From Gnetum montanum (Eukaryota; Streptophyta; Gnetopsida; Gnetales; Gnetaceae): DNA of 64,000 bases. The DNA lies in the NCBI GenBank assembly GCA_015680685.1, contig MNCI01010471.1, forward strand, positions 62,001 to 126,000, read 5' to 3'. How positions within the stretch are numbered: the first letter of the stretch is position 1; every line of letters begins with the position of its first letter. The notes under the pieces were generated by a model. The model saw nothing but the letters and a program-made list of their open reading frames with translations. It ran no database searches and had not been told where the DNA came from. Of the stretch, positions 23,923 through 34,776 are shown one piece after another. Made by a program: the position numbers and the translations under genes.

Positions 23923-24884
23923 TGATGAGTGGCGAGGTACCCCTACACTCAACCATACGAATACGAGCGTGTACGCGCAATCCGGTCAAACTCCGTAGAC
24001 TAAATGCCTAAACACCACAAGAAACACTTGGGGTTAATCGTTCGTTGTCTTCCCAGGCTTGCTTGTATGTGTCACGGTGTATGGTTAAGCAAGTCTGAGG
24101 TATATGATTTTTTTTGGTATTTTTCGGTTTATCTCCTAAGCTATGAGGTAAAGGGTTGAGAAACTACAACTAACTCTAACTACACACTAAGTCCTAGCAT
24201 CAGCATCTGTTCCCACTTACCGTACACACCCTGAACTGTGCAACTGTGGCTACCAAACGCTAATCGTTACTAGGATCACCACACTTAACGCACGTGCTTG
24301 AAGCGGTCATACTGAGGCACTTAACTAACGTATGTGTGACAAGCAGCCAATTCCTTGACTAGCTGTACACATCCGTAGATGCTTGTAATCAAGTCGTACT
24401 TGTCCCACGCTCTAGGAGGAAAGGGTTGAAAGAATCTACTCGCGATGAGTAGCCGATTCCTTGGCTAGCCGTACACATTTGTCAACGCTCGTAACCAAGT
24501 CGTACTCATGCTACGTCACTAGGAAAGTAATAAATAACATTAATTAAACCTATCCATGCACTACAAGGTTTATCCGCAAAGCTCGTCTTTATTACTGTAC
24601 ACAACTTACGTTCAGGTACAAAGCTGCTCGAATAAAGAACCGTTCACTTGGGGGACTCCTACTGCAGACACATGGAAAATATTCTATCTCTAGGGTGATC
24701 AATCTACCAGAGCTTCGCTACTTTATGCCTAGGATGAGAAATGAGGGGAGTGCTGCCTCTTATTTATAGATATGGCGACGGACCGTGATATCGCGTATGC
24801 GATATCGTAGGGAAAGACGCGATATCGCGTGGGCCACAATATCGCATACACGATATCGCGGCTTGTGCAATCTGTGTCTCATCA
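23923..24884 (-). mobile_element. Solo LTR with 5-bp target-site duplication GCTAC
   Basis: TGATGAGTGG at the left and CTCATCA at the right are inverted termini. The flanks GCTAC (23918-23922) and GCTAC (24885-24889) are identical. The body matches the LTRs at 27522 and 34777. Minus-strand TATAAATA is at about 24759-24768, and upstream of it (24775-24862) lies an array of CGATATCG motifs, including the 14-bp perfect palindrome ACGCGATATCGCGT at 24817-24830. No internal element sequence adjoins, so this is an insertion reduced by LTR-LTR recombination. Confidence 0.92.
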
Positions 24885-24889
24885 GCTAC

Positions 24890-26155
24890 AAATTAGACCA
24901 ATAATAAGAAGAGATAAGATTGTAAGCTCTTATGTCACTAGAATAATTGATGGCAAAGCTACTAGAAAAAATTACCAACCATGCTAATAAGAGAGGTGAT
25001 GACATAAATGATATTGAATTGCAAAGGAGAAAGGCAATGATGCCAATGATATTAAATTATAGGAGGTGGATATAAAGATCCTTTAAATGTAAAGACAATG
25101 ATAAAGAGTCCAGAGATGCCCAAAAATACAAAGATGTCCAAATAAGTATATGGGATTGGGTATCTATAGACCAAAAGAATGCCCTGACCTTTTAAAACCT
25201 GCATGTGATATTAAAATGATGCCTAGATCTTAATACATTAATGGCACTCATTAACATACATTACATTAGATTACTTGGGTTTCTTAGCTTGCTTCTATAG
25301 ATTTAATTTTGGGCCTGTATTGGCTCTGTATCAAGGGTTGGAAGATTGGTTATTGAAAGTTACACAACTATTACTACACCACTCTTCTAGTGTTTGATTG
25401 AGTTTGATTCATATATGCATTTATTGTGATTTCATCTACTACTTCATTATTGTCAAAACTTTTGTATATTCATTTTTCCTTTAGGGCTTCTTATTTCTCT
25501 TGCATTTTTGCCCTACATCTTAAACATATTATATGTATAACTTATTTTTAGAATCACACTCTCTACACTCTATCTATTTCATATTTTCTCTTTGCTCTAA
25601 CGAGTGTAAATTATCTTTGAAGGGAGATTTACATTGTAACCTTGAGAGGTTCTCACTTGGATGACCAAGTTTTTGTTGTATTATCTCTGCCATAAGAAGC
25701 TATGAGTATATATTGTGGGAGCATCACATTTTGTTCTCAAACTTGCGAGGTCCTTAAGTCCTATGTTTTACTAAGCTTGAAGTTTGCCTTACAAGGATTA
25801 TCAAAGGATTTACAATCATGGTATTCTTAACCATTACTTAAATTAAATAAATCAATTATGGTAAGCTTTACCATGCATATAGGTAAGTATGTTCCTTATG
25901 CGTTTGTTTTTATTATTTTTAGCACTAAGTTTGAATTTGTTTTTCAGTTGATATGATGTTTCTTCAATGAACCTAATCTTTTTTAGTGGATATGATTTTT
26001 CTTGCTTTGTGTTTTCTCTTACAGATCTAATTTCTCTAGAATTCCATAATTGGGAATTATCTATTACTACTAACTTCTTAAACTCATGTTGAGATTTTTG
26101 CTTTTTTTAATGATGGAATTTTTTTTATTCTTGAAATACATAATTATAGGCTCAT
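24890..26155. other. AT-rich sequence without a recognised gene
   Basis: No open frame of note. Around 25600-25870 a stretch with T-rich tracts and regular direct short repeats could be decayed retroelement 3' sequence, but no family was identified. Confidence 0.3.
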
Positions 26156-26170
26156 AAGAAAAAAAAATAT

Positions 26171-26906
26171 GATGCATTCTTTTAGTGATGTTAAAGTAAT
26201 TAAGACACCTGATTTTATTCTTTCTGGTGATATATATGAGTCATTGGTTGTTGATCCTTCATTACAATATGTGTTCATGAAAATTTTGGGTCATGTGCCT
26301 CGTAATTGAAGTTTCATTTTGTAGTTAAATGATGTGGTGAGAAAGTATGATATCCAAGTCATTCATGTCAAGTATTATTCTCATTATTTCTACTTGTTGA
26401 GTTAGGCAATGCTTTGATGGTGTAGCATGTCCTTGATATAGGATCTTTTATACATAATCATGCAGTGTTAATCATTCATAAGTTAACTCAAGATTTTGAT
26501 GTCTAATTTGAACAATATGCTAGAGTTTGAAATTTTCTTAAGTTATATAATCTTTCATTATTTTTTCAGCAAGTTGAGTAAAAAGTTGTTACTCTTCTTA
26601 GTTCCTTTAAGCATATGAAGTCTATTGCTACAACTTTTTGTTTTCATAGATGTTTTTTTTGTTAAAATTAATCTTCTCAATTGTAAAAAGGAATTGGTAT
26701 TACAACCAAGAGAAAAGACTTGCATTCAGTCAATTACATATTCTAATTTTTTTAATTCTTATAGTGTTTTCCATCATAAAGGACATTTGTTTAATGGTGA
26801 TGAACAACAAGTGTCCCTTATATACAACCATATGAATCACAAGCATGTAGGTGCAATCCAATTGAATTCAATGGAACCCTGGGTTTCTAGTATCCTAGAT
26901 AATTAA
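26171..26906 (+). pseudogene. DUF4283-like retroelement ORF remnant
   Basis: A shifting frame gives FSDVKVIKTPDFILSGDIY, then GHVPRN.SFIL, YSHYFYL(V)EFGNALMV, HNHAVLIIHKLTQDFDV and NFLKLYNLSLFFQQVE. The spacing of hydrophobic beta-strand segments ending in a LYNLSLFF block resembles the DUF4283 domain common in plant LINE and gag-like ORF1 proteins (usual pattern VPVWVRLxNLPLHFW). Numerous stops and at least two frameshifts make it dead. The last open piece (26625-26906) continues without recognisable features. I base the family on pattern alone. Confidence 0.35.
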
Positions 26907-27521
26907 GTGTGATATGGTTGGTCATTATCTTCATAATCATCACTTGCGTTAGGTCACTTAGTATGGTTAAGCATGATTGAAGCATAAGATGTTTATATCT
27001 TTATTATTTTAATTTTTAGGATTAAAATATTAAAGCAATAAAGTGATGAAAAGATTAATTTCTATCTAACTATGTAATTAAGAGTCATTCAAGTTATCCT
27101 AAGTATGGAGCATCTGTTCCCACTTTCATTACCCATCCTAAATCTATATTAATGTTGCTAGGTTACCAAGTGTTTACTGCTAGGTATACCAACTATCCAC
27201 TATGGGGATTACCAATCATTAATATAATATGTTTAAAGTGGTCATACTCATGCTATTACAGAAGGAAAGTAAAATAAAATTAAAGTGCTTGGAGAATAAA
27301 ATAAAATAAACTAAGTGTTAATCCAAGTGATGCAATGGAAGGAATTAATCTTAATTTTATTGTCATCATGCAAAAGTGTCCATGCACAACAAATAAAACT
27401 CCATACAATTAACTTAATCCATGCTGTAGGCACTTTGAGGAAATTTTGGCTAATTCCTAGGAAAGAAAATTGCAAGATATTTGTTACATAAATGACCAAA
27501 GGTACCATAAATGTGGATGAT
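26900..27521 (-). repeat. Left part of an older LTR, split by a nested element
   Basis: Pieces such as TATGGTTAAGCATGATTGAAG (in part) and GGAGCATCTGTTCCCACTT match the solo LTR at 23923-24884 (GTATGGTTAAGCAAGTCTGAG region, CAGCATCTGTTCCCACTT), with strong decay. The LTR continues at 35624 on the other side of the 8.1-kb insertion. The left edge is uncertain. Confidence 0.6.
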
Positions 27522-28188
27522 TGATGAGTGATGAGGTACCCCTACACTCAACCATACGAATACGAGCGTTCTCACGCACGATCCAATTGAACTCCGTAGA
27601 CAGACTAGTTATGGCACCTAGACAATTATCCTTAGGTCGCAGTTCGCTGGCTTCCCACCTAGACTAGTATTGTATTTGTCACGTATGGTTTAGTCTAGAT
27701 GAGGTGTATGATGTGTTTCCTAATTCTAACACTACTCCTAAAGGCAGTGGAATGCAAGATTAACTAAGCTCAGCTAGGAGGAAAAAGTAAGGAAATCTAA
27801 TCTAGCCTAAGTGCAATGAGCAACTGATTTTGTGATCAACCGTACACATCTTGGACCTCGTGCACGACTACCACTAGGATTACCAAGCGCATATCCTAGG
27901 TATGCCACTGGGATACCAAGTAGTCACACCTAAATGCTCGTAATCAAGTTGTACTCGTTTCACGTTCTAGGAGTTTAAGGGTGAGAGAGAAAGCAGTAAA
28001 TAATAATTAAATAAACAAAGTGANNNNNNNNNNNNNNNNNNNNNNNNNNNNNNNNNNNNNNNNNAAACAAGGGAGAGCCGCTTCTTATTTATAGACATTG
28101 TGGCAGACTGCGATATTGCGTACGCGATATCGTAGGGAAGATGCGATATTGCAAGGGATGCATGCCCATGCGATATCGCGTCCCATCA
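27522..28188 (-). repeat. 3' LTR of the 27.5-35.6 kb element, with an N gap
   Basis: Begins TGATGAGTGATGAGG and ends TCCCATCA. It is collinear with 34777-35623 except for 41 Ns at 28024-28064, where the other LTR has about 184 bp. The minus-strand TATAAATA (28084-28093) and part of the CGATATCG array remain. GTGGGGGTA just outside the right end (minus strand) is the polypurine tract. Confidence 0.88.
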
Positions 28189-28358
28189 TACCCCCACGAC
28201 TGAATAAAAACTCGTCCTCGAGTTACAAAGAGAACAAGCTCCATTGATTACACAGTGGATAGGTATGGGATTTTATTAACTCGAAAAAGAAATGAAATAA
28301 TGCCGCAGTGTGGGAAGACACAACACAGAAAAATACTACAACTACAAAAATGTGGAAC

Positions 28359-31148
28359 TCATGTAGTTCCTAATGGCGATGGCTCCTCCATGGGCACTTT
28401 CCCTGTGTCTTGTGCTCAAGGCTTTGAAGTTTGATGGTGTTGAAGTATGGCCTAGAGCTTCTCCTCTTTGGTCTAAGGATCTTGTGTAGTCCATGCTAAT
28501 GTTCAGATGTTTGATGGAGTCGGCACCTCCCACGGACAGGGTAGTTGCTAGAACATCTAGTTGGCTTTGACATACCATGCCGCGAACACCTGTCATTCCT
28601 CTTCATAGGCTCTGGCTTTGTCTTTGTATTTATGAAGATCTGTTAGCCGTTGAGCCAAGTCAGTTGCAACCTCTTTCTATCCCTAGTAGCTTTCTTTTAC
28701 CACCGCAAGTTCAAAATTTGCAACATCTAGTTTCTCAGCTAGCTTCTTGCGCTCTGCAAATTCTGTTTCATATTTGATGTGGGTGAAAGCTACCTGCTGC
28801 TCAAGCTCTGACCTCGGGCACCCTACTGCTAACATGGTGAGGCTGGCATATCTAAGGTTTGCCAACTCCATGTATTTGGTCAAGGCTTGGATTTGCAGGT
28901 CCCGGTTCTTAACTTCTGCTTGGTGGGTGAAGGCGTAAGTGTCCAATATGGCCCTCCAATCAGTGTGCTGAGCATTGATGTTGTTGATTTGAGCCTTGGC
29001 CATATGGATCTCCTTCTCCAGGATTTTCTTGTACATTCCCACCTGATCACGGAAGTGCTCCTTTAGCTTCTTGTGTCGTTTAGCCTTATTTTGCCACATG
29101 CTTATTTCGATGGTTGATTTTTGGCGAATAGCACGTACCTCCTCCATTGAGAGGGTTCGATTTTCTCTGGCTAAATGGCTTACATCTCTGTTGACCCGAA
29201 TGAACTGTTCTCGTAACTGATGAAAGTGTTCATCAAGAACATTCTTTTGTTTCTCCACAGAGGTCCATCGAAGGTTATCTGCAACCAACTACTTATTCTC
29301 TTCTTCTAAGCCCTTGAGTGCCTTAAGATGCACATGAGTTTGTGCTTGTGCTGTGGAGGCATCCCAAGTGGCTGTCTCCTTTTCTCCTACCACCTTCTTA
29401 TTCTCTACGATCAGTTTGATCAGTTGCTCTATTCTAAAGTTATCCAGCTGGTCTGCGAGAACAAATTGTAAAGAATCTCGTCGTGCTGCTTGTAAGGCTA
29501 CGAGCTACTCTTGTAGTCTCTGCACTTCAGCTTCAGCATGTTCTACCCTTACTTCAGATATGACCAGCTTCCCCTTTATGGAAATCAGGTCTGATTGAAT
29601 TGTTGTGACATATTGAGGGATGTCAAACAGAGACGTCATTACTTGTCCTGTTTAAAATAATCTGTCCAGTACATCCTCATGTTCCGCAGGAGTCATTGAG
29701 GTTCCAACCAAAGTTTGAGCATCTCGTGCTCCTGAGAGATCTTTCAGTGGCACAATAGATACATTAAAGGATTCTTTGATGTGGTCTACAACCACTTCAG
29801 TAGCTCCCGTGGCATTCTGGTGTTGCATGACCACCACAGTGGCCCCTTCACCAGTCTCTAACTGCACCTAGAAAGATGCCCCATTTCTTGAGATCTGTTG
29901 TGACCATCTACTGTCCCCTCCTCCTGTTTGAATAGATAATTTGCCCCTTGTGCGATCTAATGAAATTGTAGGCTGAATGGCATCGTTAAAGACATGGAAG
30001 AGGCTTGTGTCATCACAACTTCCCCAACTAATTGTCTCAGCAATGGTCCGAAGATGGTCCATCGACAGTCTATAGTCTTGCAGTGGCGGTAGCTGATCCT
30101 GGCCTGTGCTGGGCCCTGCTTCTTGTTGTTAGTTGGGACCCATGGCTAGAGGTTGGCTGGGTCCTGCAAGTTGAGTTGCAGGTGGTCCATGCATCTGTTC
30201 TTCTTCTTCCTCGGGTCTCAGCTCTTCGCTAGTGCTCTTTCTTGGAGCTGGCGCCTTTAGTAATTCAACATAAGAAGCATTCTGGGCTTTTCGGAGGACG
30301 TCATTTGTGTATCCCTGAATACCAACCCGTTGGCATAGTTTTCTGATAAGGCAGGGAAAAGGTAGCACCATCTTCCCTGACTTTCATTCTTCAAATCACC
30401 TTAGGATCTCTGTCAAATATAGATGGGGAAGGTTAGCGTTAACCTTTCCCATCAACATTGCACATCCTCTTGTTGCATACATAGATATTCTTTTCAAACC
30501 TTTTGTGGGAAAGAGGTGATAGGTTCCAATTTTGAAATAAACTCTCTCTTCCGTCGTCAGCTCACCAAAAGCTTTATCTTTGCCATAAGCCTTCTCTAAC
30601 CAATCCCTTCGCACATCAAGGTCTGAACAAGTAGATAACTAAGCAACATGGGGCCCTGTGTTCGGAAGGTTTAACGCTTCCAAAATTGCTTGCGTAGAGA
30701 AGTCTATCGTCACACCACAAATATTTACAGTTGTGCCTTGCTCCTTATTGTGCCAGAACTGGTACATTTCACCTAAGTACCAGGAACCTCTTTCAGAGAG
30801 GACAAGCCATAAGGGAGACCCTTTGAGGTGATCCCTAATAGCCTCAAGAGCAAACTCTACAAAAGATTCGAATTTTAGCTCCACAATCACTGTAGCGAAT
30901 GTGGACTTCTCATGAATAGCCTGAACACATTCCGGGGGCAATGTGAGTTGTTGTCCTAGTTTAGGCGTAGCAGCAACTCCTCCTTCTACCTGCCCGGACC
31001 GTCTGGTAGGAGGTTCTTCTTAATGGATGCTGAATGATTGCATCTCCTGTTCTGCACGTTGTCTGGCAAGGCCTTGTCTTCCACCTCTTTGAGATCGTTT
31101 TGTTCCACCTTAAACAGGACCCTCCTGCTGTGCACGCTTCGGGGCCAT
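28359..31148 (-). pseudogene. Accessory protein gene (about 930 codons): basic N-term, PMD-like domain, coiled coil, LPCPW motif
   Basis: ATG at 31148 follows a splice-acceptor-like ATTGTAG. Residues 1-60 are basic (MAPKRAQQEG). About 70-260 form a globular domain with FVEFALEAI, WYLGEMYQFWHNK, NICGVTIDFSTQAILEALNLPN, AYGKDKAFGELTTEERVYF and LPFPCLIRKLCQ. An acidic Glu/Pro linker follows (about 300-340), then ISWGSCDDTSLF, then long heptad-rich helices (about 500-860; EQQVAFTHIKYETEFAERKK). The C-terminus carries a conserved LPCPWEVPT-like block, partly shifted in frame near 28560, and ends MEEPSPLGTT with the stop at 28359-28361. About ten in-frame stops, nearly all at expected Gln codons, suggest recent decay. 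The globular domain resembles the putative plant transposon protein family (Transposase_32) by pattern. Three homologues lie in this window. Function unknown; DNA or RNA binding is plausible from the basic end. Confidence 0.75.
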
Positions 31149-31720
31149 CTACAATCACACGGATCAAGCATTAGTAAGGTTGTTTTTAAAGTCAAGTTAT
31201 ACCTTACTACTTGCCTTAATTAAAGATATTATGTTATAATGTGTGATCGTGCTTGAAAGTTTGTAATGATCAGTCCTATGACTTAGGTGGTTGTCATTTT
31301 AGTCTCCCGATGTACCTAAGGTCATATGATTTTTGGCACAATTATTCTAAGTGTTAGTGTTAATTACCCTAACTAATGTCCTTTGGGCGATGATAAATTT
31401 CAAAAAAAGTTAGGCACTTTTCGGCAAGTGTCTCTCCCCCATGACTAAATTGAACACTTCGAGTTCAAGCAGGGTCAAATGGAATTAAAATCGGAGCACC
31501 AATGCGCGAGATATGAGTGAAAAAGCAAGGGTCACGCAATCGCAAGTCATAGAGAAAAATTCAAAAACTCCCCCCACGTGAATGGCAAAATGCTGCTAAG
31601 TGTTGCGGCAGGGGTACCTATTTATAGGTAAATAGGACACGATATCGCGTACGGTACATCGCATACACGATATCACGTGGGACGCAATATCGCGTACGCA
31701 ATATCTCGGCCCTCCAAATG
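31149..31720 (-). promoter_or_regulatory. Second internal promoter upstream of the accessory ORF
   Basis: On the minus strand, CGATATCG-type motifs (GATATCGCGTAC, CACGATATCACGTG, GCAATATCGCGTACGC; 31640-31710) are followed at once by CCTATAAATAGG (31617-31628). About 470 bp of untranslated sequence then ends in GTGATTGTAG directly before the accessory ATG. The motif array plus TATA repeats the arrangement in the element's LTR U3, whereas the sequence downstream of the TATA differs from the LTR but resembles the plus-strand element around 42190-42260 (CTCYGATTTT, TTGAACYY, AGTGYTCAACTT). Confidence 0.6.
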
Positions 31721-32634
31721 TGAGACACATGAAAATATTGAATTTTTAATGATTTTTCTTGAAATTAATGTTAAATATCAAGGACATTGGTGAGTATTAA
31801 GATGTTCTAGGGTAATATCATTGATTCAAGAGGCACTCTTAATGATAATGATGTGAACTTTAGCAATAAAAATTTGGCGATTACGAAAAAAGGGAATGTA
31901 ATGATACATTGGAACGTTAAAATTATAGAGGGATAATATTAGGGAAAGAGAATTATGAAAAATTAAGCTGGGGTAAGAAATTGTGTGTTTGAGCTAGAGA
32001 ATTAGTGAAGATTACAACAAAATCACACAAGTGGGTCCTCCCCAAAGCAGGTTTCAACCTATAATGCCCTTGTGTAATCACACTTAAAGTGTTTGTGGGC
32101 ACTAGAAGGGTTAAATGTAATCCGCACTAACTCCACAAAACACACACATGTAAATATCACCAGAATGAGATAAAAATTCTATGCTACATGGGACACGAGC
32201 TACAATTACACAAACAGTGAGATGAGATGATCTATAGAAAGGGATCGTGGAGATTGGGATGTGAGGTAACTGACCCAGGGCACAATGAATCCTGCGTGTA
32301 AAGCATGATTAAGGTGTTATTAACCCATCATTCCAAGATCAGGACCAAGTCCATCCTTCTAATCAATGACATCGCATTGTTTCATCCCATGATGAACAAC
32401 TATGAGAGTACCATAGCAACAAGGCGTACGATCACTTGGCGTTTCGTCCAAGGGAGGGGTGACTTTTGTTTTATGGCACTTTGTTTTTTTTTTTCATTTT
32501 ACTGAATCCAGAGAAGCCACCAACCTTCAAGCATGGGTGCATGTCTTTCCAGTGGGACCCCCTAGAACAGCGTTTGATTTTCGAGTGTCCTTTTGATTAC
32601 TCTTAATCCCATTTTCATTAGATCTACAAAGATC
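31721..32634 (-). other. Conserved non-coding region between gag and the accessory promoter
   Basis: No ORF. The segment 32210-32310, read on the minus strand (GGATTCATTGTGCCC, ACCTCACATCCCAAT, TTTCTATAGATCATCTCA), matches 41450-41560 of the plus-strand element, as does the stretch with ACTTTAAGTGTGATTACACAAGGG. Conservation between two diverged families implies a constraint such as packaging, RNA structure or splicing. Confidence 0.5.
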
Positions 32635-34646
32635 TTAGTACAACCATGTTGCATGATAACTCTCACAGACTAATTGGAATGGGAGGTATCCCCCATAACT
32701 AATCGGTTGATGGTGGCAAGGATTAATAAATGAAGGGTGAGGATCCTTGCATGTTGGAAATATTGGAATTGGTCCATACTTACCCCATTGGGGTTCACAC
32801 ACTTGATTATAATAAGCATAGTGGGACACTTATACGATGTAGTTCCCAGATAATGAGTTGACCCACTATGATGTTTGGGACCGTTAGATGGTATGCAAGG
32901 ATTAGGATGATGCCTCCCATGATTGTGTTCATTGGGCCGTATTGTTGTTGGAGTGTAAGTTGGTGGCCCTAATGAAGTTACATGAGGTGTTGGGTTTGAA
33001 GGTAAGGGTGCACCATAGGGTTGGACTTGTGTTGGGTTGGAATTGGAATTGTGTTGTCCCTTCTTATTATGGCCATTTTTAAACAAAGGACGCTTTTGAT
33101 GTTGAGGAGGCTTTTCACTACTATTAGTAGTAGTAGCACAAGTGTTGTTCGTGGGTTGTTGTTGTGGCACAAACACCTTAGGAACAGTTGGTGGTACTGT
33201 GGAAGGAGGGAAAGGATAAGAATGTTGAAAGTTAGGAGGAATATAAGGTGCACAAGGTGGTGGTTGTGTTGGAGGCATGGGTTGATAGTATTGTGGAGAA
33301 TAGTAGTGTGGTGAGATAAAGTATGTTGGCCCAGTTGGAGAAACAGGATGTTGAACGTGATAAGCATTCAAGTTCAGAAAATATGAAGGGTGCCTCCAGT
33401 CTAAGGGTGGTCTCCCCCACGACTGGGATGGTTGCCACTGTGATCGAACACAGGATCTCTGTACGAACTCTGGATGTAACGTGTTTTCCTAATGCTCATA
33501 TAAATGTGACAACATTGGGAATTAACCCTTGGGATGATCGTACAGGCATATGTTACATTCGTATGTATGATTGGTACTTGAGCACTTATTCCCTTCGTTC
33601 TTTTTCTCCGAGTGTCTATTATTCCGTTCTGCTTCTTGGGTTGTCAAACCTCTATCTCCAATGATGTTGACACACTCTCCACACTTTTGATATATCCAGT
33701 CCAACATCTTATTGATCTTTGCCTCAGCTTCTTCTAATGTTTGTTGTATTGGCAAATATGATATTTCCACCTTGAGATTGGTTGATTTCTCCTTTTTAGG
33801 ATCATGGACCTTTGTTAAGTTGAGATTTTGGTCCTGTTGATGTTTTTCAACACTCTCCCATGTAGCTATTTCTCCTTCTTCTTTTGCTACCTGCTTAATA
33901 AGCTCTTGGACTTGATGGGTTCGTAGCTCGTATAGTTGACCTTGGGCATACATTCCTAAGGTCTCTCTTGTTTCATTACGTAGCCCATCAATAATATGGT
34001 ACATTAGCCTTTCCTCAAAAAACCCATGGCCTGGGCAGTTGTTTAACAGTGCGTAATATCTTTCTAAGGCCATGTCCAAGGGTTCATTTTGTGCTTGTTT
34101 CCATCCTTGGATTTGTTCCCTCAAGGCTGACACTCTTGTGTAGGTTTGATATTTTTCGTTAAACACCTCTACCATCGTTGACCAGTGTCATATCGAATTT
34201 GGTTTTAACAATCTATACCATACTTTAGCTTGGTCAACGAGTGTCATGGAAAAGAGATTAAGTTTTTGCCACTCGTTATCAATGTTATTCCATGTGCAGG
34301 CATCATAGAAGGCTAGTAAATGTTGATGAAGATCTAAGTCATAGCCTCCTGAAAATTTGGGAAAGTTGTTAAAATTGAGCCTTGGTAGACAGCTCTCTTT
34401 ACGATGCCTACATGAGATTCGAACAACCTCTTGTATTTGTGTTAGGCTTGTAGTGGCTAGTGGGGGTACATCGTCATCAAGTAAGTTATGCTTTTGTGTG
34501 TTGGGATGACGTTGTTTTCATTCATGTTCATAAGAAACTCCCACTTTAGGTTGTATACTCCAATCTTCATCGTCATATAGTTCGTTGGTTCTCCAATGAA
34601 CTTCCTCACTAAGTGTGGCATTATTATCGTCTTGTAGGAGAGGCAT
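32635..34646 (-). pseudogene. gag: Gag of the 27.5-35.6 kb element, nearly full length
   Basis: ATG at 34646. The N-terminal acidic region (residues 1-110) is followed by the retrotransposon capsid domain: FNNFPKFSGGYDLDLHQHL, WQKLNLFSMTLVDQAKVWY, MVEVFNEKYQTYTRVSALRE, QNEPLDMALERYYALLNNC and GLRNETRETLGMYAQGQL, ending about residue 290. A coiled stretch (EEAEAKINKMLDWIY) and a Cys/His knuckle-like ECNICLYDHPKG come next, then a long Pro/Tyr/Gln-rich tail (from about 33400 to 32635). Two or three stops at Gln-like positions and one late frameshift are the only lesions, so it is much better preserved than the neighbouring gag-pro at 11526. This Gag layout is typical of Athila/Tat-type Ty3/gypsy elements. 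No protease follows. Confidence 0.88.
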
Positions 34647-34755
34647 TGTTGTGTGTGAATTTATGTGACTTTTTATAATTACTTCTTTCTAAGAGATATA
34701 TCGTTAAGTCCTCATAGCAACCTTGTATGATATAACTAATCTAGATAACTAGCAC

Positions 34756-34776
34756 CGTCCCCGACAACGGCGCCAA
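34756..34776 (-). other. Primer-binding site, tRNA-Asp type
   Basis: Immediately inside the 5' LTR the minus strand reads TTGGCGCCGTTGTCGGGGA, close to the 3' end complement of plant tRNA-Asp used by many Athila/Tat elements. This fixes the transcription direction and identifies 34777-35623 as the 5' LTR. Confidence 0.85.

Noticed and set aside
28577-28938. Plus-strand ORFs opposite the coiled coil
   Set aside because: Shadows of the accessory gene; no independent features.
33021-33314. Plus-strand ORF rich in Arg and Trp
   Set aside because: Exact antisense shadow of the Pro/Gln-rich tail of Gag on the minus strand.
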